Shown: positions 17,126 through 26,613 of the stretch, piece after piece
How the letters are laid out: the number at the start of each line of letters is the position of its first letter
Position numbering within the stretch: the stretch's first letter is position 1
Assembly: GCA_964521575.1 (NCBI GenBank)
Contig: CAZFSR010000008.1
Location: forward strand, 46,716 to 110,715
Direction: 5' to 3'
From: 79-D21 sp964521575
Lineage (GTDB): Bacteria; Synergistota; Synergistia; Synergistales; 79-D21
DNA: 64,000 nt
The notes under the pieces: generated by a model
Database searches by the model: none
What the model was told of the DNA's origin: nothing
What the model saw: only the letters and a program-made list of their open reading frames with translations
Made by a program: the position numbers and the translations under genes

Positions 17126-18886
17126 ATGAATAAGACCGGCAGCGTCATCGGCATATCGGGCCCCGTCGTGCGGGCGGCCGTTGATTTCCCCGTCAGGCTG
17201 TTCGAGATCGTTCACGCCGGACATGAGGCTCTTTTGGGGGAGGTTATCAGGATACGCGGCGGAACCGTCGACATCCAGGTTTACGAAGAAACCTCCGGGA
17301 TGAGGGTGGGCGAACCCGTCATCTTTTCCGGCGAACTCCTTTCCATCGAACTTGGCCCGGGACTGCTTGGGAGCGTCCTTGACGGGATTGGGCGTCCTCT
17401 GGTCCGCCTTCGCGAGGGAGGCCTTTATATTGGAAGAGGCGCCAATATCGGAACGCTCGACGAGAGCCGTAAGTTCCGTTTCCGTCCCCTTGCCGCCCCC
17501 GGCGATAAAATTCACCCCGGGAAAGCCGTCGGGACCCTTCCGGAAGGAACCCGGATTCTCCATCACGTCATGATGCCTCCAGGCAGTCTTCCCGGGCGTA
17601 TCGCCTGGATCGCTCCCGAAAAGGAGATCACTCTTCGCGAACCCGTCTGCGGCCTTGAAGACGGAAGGGAAGTTTTCCTCTCCCACCGCTGGGAGGTCCG
17701 GCGTGGCCGCCCGTTTTCGTCAAGGCTCCCTTTCAGCAAGCCGCTCCTGACCGGCCAGAGGACTCTCGACACGCTGTTCCCCATGGCTCTCGGAGGTGCG
17801 GCCGTCATTCCCGGGGGGTTCGGGACAGGCAAGACAGTCACCCAGCAATCCCTAGCAAAATGGTGCAACGCAGACATCATCATCTACATCGGATGCGGCG
17901 AGAGGGGCAACGAAATGACGGAAGTCCTGGAGGAATTCCCGACTCTCATGGACCCTTATTACAACGTTCCCCTGATGGAGAGGATGGTCCTCATCGCCAA
18001 TACTTCAAACATGCCTGTTGCCGCAAGGGAAGCCAGCATTTACCTCGGAATGACGATCGCCGAATTTTACAGGGACATGGGATACGGAGTGGCCATCATG
18101 GCAGACTCGACCTCGCGATGGGCCGAAGCGCTCCGCGAAATCGCGGGGAGGCTTGAGGAAATGCCCGGCGAGGAAGGGTACCCGGCCTACCTGGGGACAC
18201 GCCTCGCACAATATTACGAAAGAGCCGGAAGGGTTCGGGTCCTGGGAGAAAACGGCAAGGAAGGGTCCATTTCGGTCATCAACGCCGTTAGCCCTCCGGG
18301 CGGGGATTTCTCGGAACCGGTCACCCAGTCGAGCCTGCGCCTGTCCGGGACCTTCTGGGCTCTCGACAAGGCTCTCGCCCAGCAAAGGCATTTTCCTGCA
18401 ATCAACTGGCAGAACAGCTACACGCTTTACGACGAATCCCTTTCGGGAGTCTTCGCGGAAGAACTGGGAGAAGAATGGCAAAGCTTGCGCTTTTTCCTTT
18501 CCGAAAACCTTTCCAGGGAGAAAACCCTGCTCGAACTGGTCCAACTGGTGGGACGCGACGGCCTTTCAGAACAGGATAAATGGACGCTGAATCTCTCGGA
18601 GCTGTTTCGTGTCGTCTACCTCCAGCAGAATGCCTTCGACAACATCGACGCCTATTGCTCCCTGCAGAAAATGAAGGGACTTCTCAAGACCATGAGGACG
18701 CTAAATACGCTGGTCATTTCGAGACTGGAAGAGGGCATCCTTTACGATCAACTCTCGGAGATCCCGTTCAGGACTGGCCTGCTCAAGCTTCGGGAAACCC
18801 CCGACGCGGAATTTTGCGATGTCTCGGATGCATGGCTTGAAAGGATGAAGGATAGCCTGGACTCGATCGAGGTGGTCGTCCGATGA
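17126..18886 (+). CDS. ntpA: V-type ATP synthase subunit A (catalytic)
   Basis: Catalytic nucleotide-binding subunit. 586 residues with P-loop GGFGTGKTVTQQ near 229-240, the Walker B region VAIMADSTSRWAEALREIAGRLEEMPGEEGYP, and the A-specific non-homologous insertion (about 110-190). The usual motif GPFGSGKT reads GGFGTGKT here. It follows F with a GGTGAAAGC ribosome site, and its last four bases overlap subunit B (ATGA). Confidence 0.97.
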   Translation: MNKTGSVIGISGPVVRAAVDFPVRLFEIVHAGHEALLGEVIRIRGGTVDIQVYEETSGMRVGEPVIFSGELLSIELGPGLLGSVLDGIGRPLVRLREGGLYIGRGANIGTLDESRKFRFRPLAAPGDKIHPGKAVGTLPEGTRILHHVMMPPGSLPGRIAWIAPEKEITLREPVCGLEDGREVFLSHRWEVRRGRPFSSRLPFSKPLLTGQRTLDTLFPMALGGAAVIPGGFGTGKTVTQQSLAKWCNADIIIYIGCGERGNEMTEVLEEFPTLMDPYYNVPLMERMVLIANTSNMPVAAREASIYLGMTIAEFYRDMGYGVAIMADSTSRWAEALREIAGRLEEMPGEEGYPAYLGTRLAQYYERAGRVRVLGENGKEGSISVINAVSPPGGDFSEPVTQSSLRLSGTFWALDKALAQQRHFPAINWQNSYTLYDESLSGVFAEELGEEWQSLRFFLSENLSREKTLLELVQLVGRDGLSEQDKWTLNLSELFRVVYLQQNAFDNIDAYCSLQKMKGLLKTMRTLNTLVISRLEEGILYDQLSEIPFRTGLLKLRETPDAEFCDVSDAWLERMKDSLDSIEVVVR

Positions 18887-20268
18887 AGCTTTATAGGGAA
18901 GGATACGGTTCCGTCAAGGGAATCGTCGGACCGCTGCTTCTGGTTTCGGGAGTTCGTGAGGCCGGTTTCGGGGAAAAAGTCATGATTGAAACGCCCGAGG
19001 GCAGGAGAACCGGCCAAATCCTCCAGGTCGACGGAGATCTCTGCGCCATCCAGGTTTTCGAGGGAACGATGGGACTCCAATCGGGAGGAACGACGGTCTG
19101 GCTCGAAAGAGACATCATGCGCATCCCCGCCGGGATCTCGTTGCTCGGAAGGGTTCTTGACGGCCGGGGGAAACCGGCAGACGGAAAACCCCTGGGTTTC
19201 GTTGAAAAAACCATTCCCGTTAACGGACTACCTCTCAACCCCGTTGCCCGGACGAGCCCGAATGCCTTCGTTGAAACCGGGATCTCCACGATCGACCTGA
19301 TGAACACCCTCGTCAGGGGACAGAAGTTGCCGATATTCTCGGGTGCCGGCCTTCCCGCAAACCGCCTGGCAGCACAGATCGTGAGGCAAGCCAGAGTCCC
19401 GGGCAAAGAAACCTCCTTTGTTGTCGTCTTCGCGGCAATCGGGATTACTGCCCGAGAAGCCCGAACCTTCCTCGACGATTTCGAGAATACCGGTGCCTTG
19501 AACAACGGTGTTTTCTTCATCAACCTCGCCAGCGATTCTGCGGTCGAACGCCTCCTGACCCCAAGGATGGCCCTGAGCGTTGCAGAATTTTTCGCCTTCG
19601 AGAAAGGCTACGACGTTCTCGTGGTGATGACCGACATGCTCCATTACTGCGAGGCACTTCGAGAGATCAGTGCGGCAAGGGAAGAAGTTCCGGGAAGAAG
19701 GGGATTCCCCGGCTACATGTATTCCGACCTCGCCAGCCTCTACGAAAGGGCAGGCTGCGTTCAGGGGCGGGCCGGAAGCGTCACCCAGATCCCCATCATC
19801 ACGATGCCTGACGACGACATGACGCACCCTGTCGTAGACCTCTCCGGGTACATTACCGAAGGCCAGATTGTCCTTGACAGGAACCTTCACGGCCGGGGTA
19901 TCTATCCCCCCGTCAATGTCCTTCCGAGCCTGAGCCGCCTCATGAACAAGGGGATCGGGAAAGGGCGCACCGTCCCCGAACACCGCTCCATGGCAGACCA
20001 GCTCTACGCGGCCTACGCCCGCTCCAAGGAACTCGAACGGCTCAAGCTGATCGTAGGAGAGGAGGGACTTTCGCCGCTAGAGCACCGTTATATCCGTTTC
20101 GGATCCGCCTTCGAAAGGGCATTCGTGAACCAGGGAGAAACAAGACGGGACATCCAGGCTTCCCTGGACCAGGCCTGGAAATCCCTGTCCCTGCTTCCTG
20201 TTTCGGAGCTTTACCGTCTCCCCGATGAACTCGTCTCCAGCCGAATGGCAGCGAAAGAGGGAGATTGA
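18883..20268 (+). CDS. ntpB: V-type ATP synthase subunit B (non-catalytic)
   Basis: 461 residues; regulatory nucleotide-site subunit alternating with A in the hexamer. Signatures: QVFEGTMGL, LGRVLDGRGKPADG, STIDLMNTLVRGQKLPIFSGAGLPANRLAAQI (no full P-loop, as expected), DMLHYCEALREISAAREEVPGRRGFPGYMYSDLA, and the IPIITMPDDDMTHPVVDLSGYITEGQI segment. ATG overlaps the A stop. Confidence 0.97.
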   Translation: MKLYREGYGSVKGIVGPLLLVSGVREAGFGEKVMIETPEGRRTGQILQVDGDLCAIQVFEGTMGLQSGGTTVWLERDIMRIPAGISLLGRVLDGRGKPADGKPLGFVEKTIPVNGLPLNPVARTSPNAFVETGISTIDLMNTLVRGQKLPIFSGAGLPANRLAAQIVRQARVPGKETSFVVVFAAIGITAREARTFLDDFENTGALNNGVFFINLASDSAVERLLTPRMALSVAEFFAFEKGYDVLVVMTDMLHYCEALREISAAREEVPGRRGFPGYMYSDLASLYERAGCVQGRAGSVTQIPIITMPDDDMTHPVVDLSGYITEGQIVLDRNLHGRGIYPPVNVLPSLSRLMNKGIGKGRTVPEHRSMADQLYAAYARSKELERLKLIVGEEGLSPLEHRYIRFGSAFERAFVNQGETRRDIQASLDQAWKSLSLLPVSELYRLPDELVSSRMAAKEGD

Positions 20269-20271
20269 ACC

Positions 20272-20931
20272 TTGAACCGGCCGCCGACGAGGGACCAACT
20301 CCTTTCCCTGAGACGCCAGATTGCCGTCGTGCAGTACGGGAAGCAGCTTCTCGAGAAAAAGCGTGATGCTTTGATCCGGGCGATCGAGGACGACCAGCGT
20401 CTCTTCAGGGACTTGGAAAAGCGCTTTCTCGATCTTTGCGGGAAACTCTCCTTTTCCTACTCGCTCGTCCGCATTTTTGACGGGCACTTCGCGCTTCGCG
20501 TACTGAAACCCGTTTCGCCTCCTCTTGAAATCAGGTCGAAACTCCATGCGCTGATGGGATGTCGTTACCCCCAATTCGAAAGCCCTTATGAGGGGCTCGC
20601 CGCCGAGTCTGGAAGCCTGGCCTACGATCCGGCGCTGGCTTCGCTGAACCTTGACGACCTCCTGAATTCCCTGGAGGGAGGAAAGGCCCTCGTTTGGGAA
20701 TTCATCAACAAAAAGGCCAAGCTCCAGGCTCTCGAACGAGAAAAAAAACGCACTCTCCAAAAAATCAACACGCTTCAGCACCTGCTGCTCCCCTCGCTTG
20801 AAAAGGACCTCAAGAGGATACGGGAAACCCTCTCCGAGAGGGAACGGCAGGAACTTTTCAACGTCAAGCGCCTCAGGACGAAGGCGCTCCGCAAGCAGGA
20901 GCTCTCGAGAGCCGGGAGGACAAATCCTTGA
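20272..20931 (+). CDS. ntpD: V-type ATP synthase subunit D (rotor shaft)
   Basis: 219 residues, two long helical regions at the ends with a middle domain, as in the gamma-like D shaft. The N-terminus RDQLLSLRRQIAVVQYGKQLLEKKRDAL matches the family pattern (L..Lk..l..a..g..LLk.Kr..L). TTG start with GAGGGAG upstream, three bases after subunit B. Last V-ATPase gene; overlaps DUF951 by TTGA. Confidence 0.9.
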   Translation: MNRPPTRDQLLSLRRQIAVVQYGKQLLEKKRDALIRAIEDDQRLFRDLEKRFLDLCGKLSFSYSLVRIFDGHFALRVLKPVSPPLEIRSKLHALMGCRYPQFESPYEGLAAESGSLAYDPALASLNLDDLLNSLEGGKALVWEFINKKAKLQALEREKKRTLQKINTLQHLLLPSLEKDLKRIRETLSERERQELFNVKRLRTKALRKQELSRAGRTNP

Positions 20932-21122
20932 CTTATTCGGAGCCCTTTGAAGCCGGAGTGACACTGAGACTCCGAAAGAAACATCCGTGCGGGAACGACT
21001 GCTGGCAGATCCTGTCTATCGGGGCCTATGTCGAAGCGCAATGCCTCGGTTGCGGGAAAAAGAAATCATTTGATCCCTTCGATCTGAGGCGTCTGGTCGT
21101 TTCCAGGGTGAACAAAAGTTGA
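20928..21122 (+). CDS. DUF951 family small protein
   Basis: 64 residues with KKHPCGNDCWQILSIGAYVEAQCLGCGKK, the DUF951 signature (KKPHPCG...W.I...G.D...C.GCG); four Cys suggest a metal site. The family's function is unknown to me. TTG start overlapping the D stop, with GGGAGGA seven bases upstream; the end overlaps rlmH by TTGA. Confidence 0.85.
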   Translation: MTYSEPFEAGVTLRLRKKHPCGNDCWQILSIGAYVEAQCLGCGKKKSFDPFDLRRLVVSRVNKS

Positions 21123-21583
21123 AGCTCCTTTTCTTGAGCGTCGGGCGGATGAAGTCGGAACCGATGCGGCAGATCCTCTCCGATTACCTCCAGCGCATCT
21201 CGAGGACCTGCCCTGTTCTTCACGAGACGGTCAGGGAAAGCCGCGGGAAGAGCCCTGAAGTCACGCGGGAAGAAGAGGGAGAGAGGATCCTCAAAATGGT
21301 GTCACAGCGGGACACTCTTGTCCTTTTGGACGAAAAGGGGAAAATGATGACGAGCCCGAATCTGGCGAGCTGGTTTTCGAATAAAATGGAATCATCGGAA
21401 GGACGGCTATGCCTGTTGGTGGGCGGGGCCTACGGAGTTTCGCCGAAAGTCCGGGAAAGGGCGGACGAGATCTTGGCGCTTTCTCCGATGACTTTTCCCC
21501 ACGAGCTTTGCCTCGTTATCCTGACCGAACAGATCTACAGGGCTTTTTCGATACTCAAGGGATCACCCTATCATCACGATTGA
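21119..21583 (+). CDS. rlmH: 23S rRNA (pseudouridine1915-N3)-methyltransferase
   Basis: SPOUT-fold methyltransferase for helix 69 of 23S rRNA. 154 residues, with LLVGGAYGVSPKVRERAD (AdoMet knot) and the C-terminal LTEQIYRAFSILKGSPYHHD, hallmark of RlmH. TTG start overlapping the DUF951 stop. Twenty-two bases from ybaB. Confidence 0.95.
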   Translation: MKLLFLSVGRMKSEPMRQILSDYLQRISRTCPVLHETVRESRGKSPEVTREEEGERILKMVSQRDTLVLLDEKGKMMTSPNLASWFSNKMESSEGRLCLLVGGAYGVSPKVRERADEILALSPMTFPHELCLVILTEQIYRAFSILKGSPYHHD

Positions 21584-21605
21584 GCCATACAAGGAGGGAA
21601 TTCAA

Positions 21606-21914
21606 GTGAAGTTCGACAAGATCCTGAAACAAGCTCAGAAGATGCAGGCGGACATGGCCCGTGTACAGGAAGAGTTGGCCAAGGAACGGATAGAAGGCAT
21701 GGCGGGCGGAGGAATGGTCAAGGCAGCGGTCAACGGGCAGGGGGACATTCTTTCCGTGCACCTGGAAAAGGAAGTGGTCAACCCCGAGGATACGGAGATG
21801 CTCGAAGACCTGATCGTCGCGGCAGTCAACGATGCGGTCCGCAAGAGCCGCGAGGTCGCCGCGGAACGAATGAGCGGCGTCACGGGCGGAATGGGCTTCC
21901 CCGGCTTGGCGTGA
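21606..21914 (+). CDS. YbaB/EbfC family nucleoid-associated protein
   Basis: 102 residues: N-terminal helix KFDKILKQAQKMQADMARVQEELAKERIEG, a glycine-rich turn, then VKAAVNGQGDILSVHLEKEV and LEDLIVAAVNDAVRKSREVAAERM. DNA-binding dimer in studied members. GTG start with AAGGAGGG upstream. The ybaB-recR pairing is widely conserved in bacteria. Confidence 0.95.
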   Translation: MKFDKILKQAQKMQADMARVQEELAKERIEGMAGGGMVKAAVNGQGDILSVHLEKEVVNPEDTEMLEDLIVAAVNDAVRKSREVAAERMSGVTGGMGFPGLA

Positions 21915-21930
21915 GAGAAGGGTTTTCCCC

Positions 21931-22542
21931 TTGTCCCTGCCTTCTCCCATCGACAAGCTTTCATCGGCGTTATGCAAGCTGCCGGGCATAGGGGAAAAGA
22001 GTGCCCGGCGCATCGTCTTCTTCCTGCTGGCGCAGCCGGAGGTCTTCACAAGGGAATTTTCCGAGGCGGTGAGAACGCTCAAGGAAAGGCTCCACCCGTG
22101 CCCGGAATGCGGAAATTACACCGAGGACGATCCTTGCCCCATTTGTGCCGATCCGTTGAGAGACAGGAGAACCCTTTGCGTGGTCGAAACGGCGGAGGAC
22201 CTGGTGTGTCTAGAGCAGGCCTCGGTTTTCGGCGGAGTCTACCATGTCCTGGGGGGGCGAGTCTCGCCTCTTGATGGAGAAGACCTGGATGTGCGGGTCC
22301 TGGACAACTTGACTCGCAGGATCCGCGTTCTCGGTGTGAAAGAAGTCATCATCGCGACCAACCCCTGCGTGGAAGGCGACTTGACTTATTTTGCCGTCGT
22401 GGACGCGCTCAAGGGAACGCCGGCGCGGCTTTCCAGGCTGGCCTACGGGCTTCCTGTCGGGGGAAGCATCGGATACGCGGACCGGGTGACCCTCCACGCG
22501 GCCCTTGAAGCACGGCAGCATGTTGCGGATACCGGGGCATAA
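21931..22542 (+). CDS. recR: Recombination mediator protein RecR
   Basis: 203 residues: N-terminal HhH (KLPGIGEKSARRIVFFLL), zinc finger CPECGNYTEDDPCPIC, then Toprim domain (LCVVETAEDLVCLEQA, VLGGRVSPLDGEDL) and a C-terminal GLPVGGSIGYADRVTL. It acts with RecF/RecO in loading RecA at gaps. TTG start, 16 bases after ybaB. Confidence 0.96.
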   Translation: MSLPSPIDKLSSALCKLPGIGEKSARRIVFFLLAQPEVFTREFSEAVRTLKERLHPCPECGNYTEDDPCPICADPLRDRRTLCVVETAEDLVCLEQASVFGGVYHVLGGRVSPLDGEDLDVRVLDNLTRRIRVLGVKEVIIATNPCVEGDLTYFAVVDALKGTPARLSRLAYGLPVGGSIGYADRVTLHAALEARQHVADTGA

Positions 22543-22583
22543 GTTGCCTCGAGATCGGAATCCCACCCGAAAGGAGTGAGAAC

Positions 22584-23747
22584 ATGGCAGAAGGAATAGG
22601 GAAAATACTGAAAGCGGGCACGCGCATCCTTTTTGCGCTGCTGGGAGGTGTAGCGGGATATCAGATGGCTCAGTTCGTCCTCAAGCAGGGGTGGTGGCAA
22701 GGGGTCTCGATGAGTCATGTGATCGCCGTGAACCTGTTGTTCATTGGTTTTCTGTCCCTTCTCGGCTTTATCCTCAGCATTTATTTCGTAAAAGGGCTCG
22801 GCTTAATAGGAACCCTGTCGGACCGCCAGCTACAGTCCACGAGTTGGCACGACATCGCGATCTCCGTGCTCGGCCTTATCGTGGGCCTTCTGGTTGCGAA
22901 CCTGATCGCCCTGCCTTTTTCCGGACTACCCGCAATCGGCAGTTATATCGCTGTGCTTTTGAACCTGACGCTTGGGTACCTCGGCGTCCGCATCTTCTCT
23001 CGACGTCGGGATGAAATCCTGAACATGTGGTCATCCCTGGGAGGACTGAAGGGCAAGCTTGTTTTCAGGGGAAGGAAGGGCAAGCAACAACAGGCTCAGC
23101 AAGCGGAGGAAATCGAAGTGGAAGAGGGGCGGGAAACGGCCCCTAAGATTCTGGATACGAGCGTCATCATCGACGGCAGGATCCTGGACATTGCAAAGGT
23201 CGGTTTCCTCGACGGCCCGATTGCCCTCCCTCGTTTCGTTCTGACCGAACTCCAGTCTGTGGCCGACTCGACAGACCCGATCAAACGATCCAGAGGCAGG
23301 AGAGGTTTTGATGTCGTCAGCGAACTGCAGAAACTGAAGGAAGTCCACGTCCAGGTCCTTGAGGTGACCTTGAAGGACCTTGGGCTCGAAGCCGTCGACG
23401 AAGCCCTTCTTGCCCTCGCAAAACAGATGGGCGGCAAAATCCTCACGACGGACTACAACCTCAACATGAGAGCACAAGTCGAAAAGGTCATGATCCTCAA
23501 CGTGAACGACCTCTCCAATTCGCTGAAACCCGTTCTTCTTCCGGGAGAAAGCCTAACCGTCGACATCCTGAGGGAAGGGAAGGAACCCAACCAGGGTGTG
23601 GGTTATCTGGAAGACGGAACGATGATCGTGGTGGAGGACGGCCAACGCTACATCGGCCGAAGGGTCGAGGTTTTCGTCACCTCGCTTCTCCAGACTTCGG
23701 CAGGCAGGATGATTTTCGGACGCTTCGTGAAGGAGGTTCCGCGTTGA
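22584..23747 (+). CDS. Membrane-anchored PIN/TRAM domain protein (YacL-like)
   Basis: 387 residues. Four hydrophobic helices (about 12-135) are followed by a PIN nuclease domain starting LDTSVIIDGRILDI with later acidic residues (AVDEALLALAK, ILTTDYNLN), then a TRAM RNA-binding domain (about 315-375: REGKEPNQGVGYLEDGTMIVVEDGQRYIG). This architecture is that of Bacillus YacL, a predicted membrane-bound RNase. It directly precedes and overlaps ispDF, as is common in Gram-positive lineages. Confidence 0.92.
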   Translation: MAEGIGKILKAGTRILFALLGGVAGYQMAQFVLKQGWWQGVSMSHVIAVNLLFIGFLSLLGFILSIYFVKGLGLIGTLSDRQLQSTSWHDIAISVLGLIVGLLVANLIALPFSGLPAIGSYIAVLLNLTLGYLGVRIFSRRRDEILNMWSSLGGLKGKLVFRGRKGKQQQAQQAEEIEVEEGRETAPKILDTSVIIDGRILDIAKVGFLDGPIALPRFVLTELQSVADSTDPIKRSRGRRGFDVVSELQKLKEVHVQVLEVTLKDLGLEAVDEALLALAKQMGGKILTTDYNLNMRAQVEKVMILNVNDLSNSLKPVLLPGESLTVDILREGKEPNQGVGYLEDGTMIVVEDGQRYIGRRVEVFVTSLLQTSAGRMIFGRFVKEVPR

Positions 23748-24901
23748 AGCAGGGCGTTTCCTTCGTCCTGGTCGCCGCCGGTAAGGGAAACCGCCTGGGA
23801 GGAGCCGTCCCCAAGCAATACGCCGAAGTGGCTGGAGCTCCACTCTGGACGTGGTCGGCCCTCGTCGCCGAGTCGCTTTCGATGCGTTCGCTCGTTGACG
23901 AACTGGTTCTTGTGGTCCCGCCCGAAGACATCGAGAACCTTTCAAGAACTCTCCCACCCTTCCGAATCCAGGTGACCCTCGCAGCAGGGGGAAATGAACG
24001 ATCCGCTTCGGTGATGAACGGACTCCTGGCCGCATACGGCCATTTTGTCCTCGTGCACGACGCAGCGAGACCCCTGGTCTCAGAAGGCCTTTGCGAAAAG
24101 TTGCTTGAAGAGGCCAGGTTGACGGGAGGTGCCGTCCCGGTGCTGCCTGTTTCCGACGCCTTGAAGCGGCTGGAAGGCGAACTCCTGAAAACCGTAAACA
24201 GGGACGGGCTTTACAGGGCACAAACCCCCCAGGCCTTTGCTCGGGAAGATTTGATCGATGCCTTAAAGAGATTCGGCCACGGCGCGCGGGACGAATCCGA
24301 GGCTTGGACCGCCACAGGAAGGCGAATCTCCCTCGTACCGGGGGAAGCGGTCAACATCAAGGTCACCTACCCGGAGGACCTTGCACTTGTGGAAAAACAT
24401 TTGGCCGGATCGGTGGAATGGCGAACGGGCCACGGATACGATATACACCCTCTTATCCCCGGAAGGCCCCTTATCCTGGGAGGAATTCGCATTCCCTTCC
24501 GCCTCGGCCTGGAAGGGCACTCCGACGCCGACTGCGTTTGCCACGCTGCGGCCGATGCCCTTTTAGGGGGCGCCGGGCTGCCCGATATCGGGGTTTTATT
24601 CCCGGCTACCGACCCTCGCTACAAGAACGCCTTCAGCCTTTCCCTCCTTCGGGAGGCAGCGGAAAAAGTCCTGAAGGAAGGCTGGTCGATTCGCTGGCTC
24701 GATCTCACGCTAATTGCCCAGGTCCCAAGGTTGGGCAACCTTGCCGATTCGATGTGCGCTTCCATGGAATCAGCCCTGCCGGGCAATTCGACCGCCCGCC
24801 GGGTCAATATCAAGTTCAAGTCAGGCGAAGGGCTCGGCCCGGTGGGGGAGGGGAAATGCATGGAATGCCACGCGATTGCGACCCTTTCAAGGAAGCTTTA
24901 G
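23744..24901 (+). CDS. ispDF: Bifunctional IspD/IspF isoprenoid enzyme
   Basis: Two steps of the MEP pathway in one chain of 385 residues. IspD half (1 to about 215): VAAGKGNRLGGAVPKQYAEV and VHDAARPLV. IspF half (about 225 on): GHGYDIHPLIPGRPLILGG, LEGHSDADCVCHAAADALLG, and IKFKSGEGLGPVGEGKCMECHAI with metal and substrate residues in place. TTG start with AAGGAGG about eight bases upstream; overlaps the PIN/TRAM gene. The IspD GxG loop reads GKGNRLGG. Confidence 0.95.
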   Translation: MKQGVSFVLVAAGKGNRLGGAVPKQYAEVAGAPLWTWSALVAESLSMRSLVDELVLVVPPEDIENLSRTLPPFRIQVTLAAGGNERSASVMNGLLAAYGHFVLVHDAARPLVSEGLCEKLLEEARLTGGAVPVLPVSDALKRLEGELLKTVNRDGLYRAQTPQAFAREDLIDALKRFGHGARDESEAWTATGRRISLVPGEAVNIKVTYPEDLALVEKHLAGSVEWRTGHGYDIHPLIPGRPLILGGIRIPFRLGLEGHSDADCVCHAAADALLGGAGLPDIGVLFPATDPRYKNAFSLSLLREAAEKVLKEGWSIRWLDLTLIAQVPRLGNLADSMCASMESALPGNSTARRVNIKFKSGEGLGPVGEGKCMECHAIATLSRKL

Positions 24902-24994
24902 CCCGAAACTCGGGGTCCCCTGTCAAACCGCTTGCTCCTGAGCGGATTATCGTATAGACTTCCGCAAAATGTCCCGCCTGGAGGTGCGAGAATC

Positions 24995-26467
24995 GTGTTG
25001 GAGAACCGATTTGTTCAATATGAAGGATTCACTTTCGATGATCTTCTCCTTGTGCCGGATTACAGCGAAGTGGTTCCCGCGACGGTCGACGTGCGAAGTT
25101 GGATCACCCCCCAGATCCCCCTCAATATTCCGCTCTGCAGCGCAGCCATGGATACGGTGACCGAGGGACGACTCGCGATTGCCGTTGCACGGGAAGGCGG
25201 CATCGGGATCATTCACCGGAACATGACACCCGAAGCCCAGGTACGGGAAATCGACAAGGTCAAAAGATCGGAATCCGGGGTGATTGTCGACCCGTTCTTT
25301 CTTCCCCCCACCGCAGCCGTCCAGGAAGCCGTCTCACTCATGGAACACTACCATATCTCCGGAGTCCCGATCGTCAACGAAACCATGCAGCTCGTGGGCA
25401 TCATCACGAACCGGGACCTTCGGTTCGTAACCGATTATGCCCAGCCGGTCAGCAACATCATGACTAAGGAGAACCTCGTCACCGCCCCCGTCGGAACAAC
25501 CCTGGAAGACGCAAAGGCTATCCTCATGCGCCACAAGGTGGAAAAACTTCCGATCGTCGATGGGAATGGAACCCTGAAAGGGCTCATCACGATCAAGGAC
25601 ATCCAGAAAGTCAAGGACTTCCCCAACGCCTGCAAGGATTCCCATGGACGCCTCCGCGTAGGGGCGGCGGTCGGAGTGGGCAAAGATGTCCCGGAAAGAG
25701 TCGAGGCCCTGGTCCGTGGGGGAGTGGACCTCATCGTCGCAGATACGGCTCACGGACATTCCCGTTCCGTCATCGAAACCGTCCGGTTCCTGAGGAAGAC
25801 TTATCCCGACCTTCCGATCGTTGCGGGTAACATCGCAACCGCCAAGGCAGCGGAAGCGCTCATCGAAGCCGGCGCTGATTCCGTCAAGGTTGGGGTCGGA
25901 CCCGGCTCGATCTGCACGACCCGCATCATCGCGGGCATAGGCGTTCCCCAGGTTGCCGCCATTATGGAAGTGGCTCCGGTGGCCCATCGCCTCGGCAAGA
26001 AGGTCATCGCGGATGGAGGCGTGCGATACTCGGGCGATGTCGTCAAAGCACTGGCCGCAGGCGCCGACTCGGTCATGATCGGTTCCCTCTTCGCAGGCAC
26101 CGAGGAAAGCCCCGGCGAGGAAGTCATCTACCGCGGCCGTTCCTACAAGAGCTACAGGGGGATGGGATCCCTCGGGGCAATGAAGGAAGGCTGCAGCAAG
26201 GACCGATACTTCCAGGAAGGCGTGAGCGAGGAAAAGCTCGTCCCCGAAGGCATCGAGGGACTCGTCCCCTACAAGGGAACCGCCGGTGCGGTCATCTTCC
26301 AGATGGTCGGGGGGCTGCGTTCCGGAATGGGTTATGTCGGAGCCGCGAACATCGAAGACCTTCACAGGAAGTCCCGCTTCGTTAAAGTGACGGCAGCGTC
26401 AGTGAAGGAAAGCCATCCCCATGATGTCGTCATCACGAAGGAGGCACCGAACTACTGGGCGGAGTAG
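24995..26467 (+). CDS. guaB: Inosine-5'-monophosphate dehydrogenase
   Basis: Oxidises IMP to XMP with NAD, the committed step to GMP. 490 residues with (beta/alpha)8 core, a CBS pair inserted at about 95-205 (VSLMEHYHISGVPIVNE and AILMRHKVEKLPIVDG), the active loop GPGSICTTRIIAG (Cys about 307), and YRGMGSLGAMKEG. The GTG at 24995 was selected because GGAGGTG lies eight bases upstream; the open frame reaches back to 24932 without homology. Confidence 0.97.
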   Translation: MLENRFVQYEGFTFDDLLLVPDYSEVVPATVDVRSWITPQIPLNIPLCSAAMDTVTEGRLAIAVAREGGIGIIHRNMTPEAQVREIDKVKRSESGVIVDPFFLPPTAAVQEAVSLMEHYHISGVPIVNETMQLVGIITNRDLRFVTDYAQPVSNIMTKENLVTAPVGTTLEDAKAILMRHKVEKLPIVDGNGTLKGLITIKDIQKVKDFPNACKDSHGRLRVGAAVGVGKDVPERVEALVRGGVDLIVADTAHGHSRSVIETVRFLRKTYPDLPIVAGNIATAKAAEALIEAGADSVKVGVGPGSICTTRIIAGIGVPQVAAIMEVAPVAHRLGKKVIADGGVRYSGDVVKALAAGADSVMIGSLFAGTEESPGEEVIYRGRSYKSYRGMGSLGAMKEGCSKDRYFQEGVSEEKLVPEGIEGLVPYKGTAGAVIFQMVGGLRSGMGYVGAANIEDLHRKSRFVKVTAASVKESHPHDVVITKEAPNYWAE

Positions 26468-26500
26468 AGGCGAGGCGTTCTCCCCGCACGGGGCGCTCCC

Positions 26501-26530
26501 TTGAAACCACGGTGGGAGGCATGCTATACT
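26501..26530 (+). promoter_or_regulatory. Sigma70-type promoter of the rimP-nusA-infB cluster
   Basis: TTGAAA at 26501-26506 and TATACT at 26525-26530, spacer 18 bases. It lies 33 bases after guaB and is followed by a leader hairpin before rimP. Confidence 0.75.
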
Positions 26531-26563
26531 CACCGGTGCGAAACGTTTTCCCTGGTCAAGTCA

Positions 26564-26594
26564 AAGAGTGGGCCCCGCCCACTCTTCGTTTTTT
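26564..26594 (+). terminator. Leader terminator/attenuator ahead of rimP
   Basis: Perfect 10-bp stem AAGAGTGGGC / GCCCACTCTT (26564-26573 and 26577-26586, loop CCC), then CGTTTTTT. It lies between the promoter at 26501-26530 and the rimP start at 26614, so transcripts from that promoter must read through it to express the operon. Confidence 0.85.
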
Positions 26595-26613
26595 AAGAAG
26601 GGGGGAAGGACTC

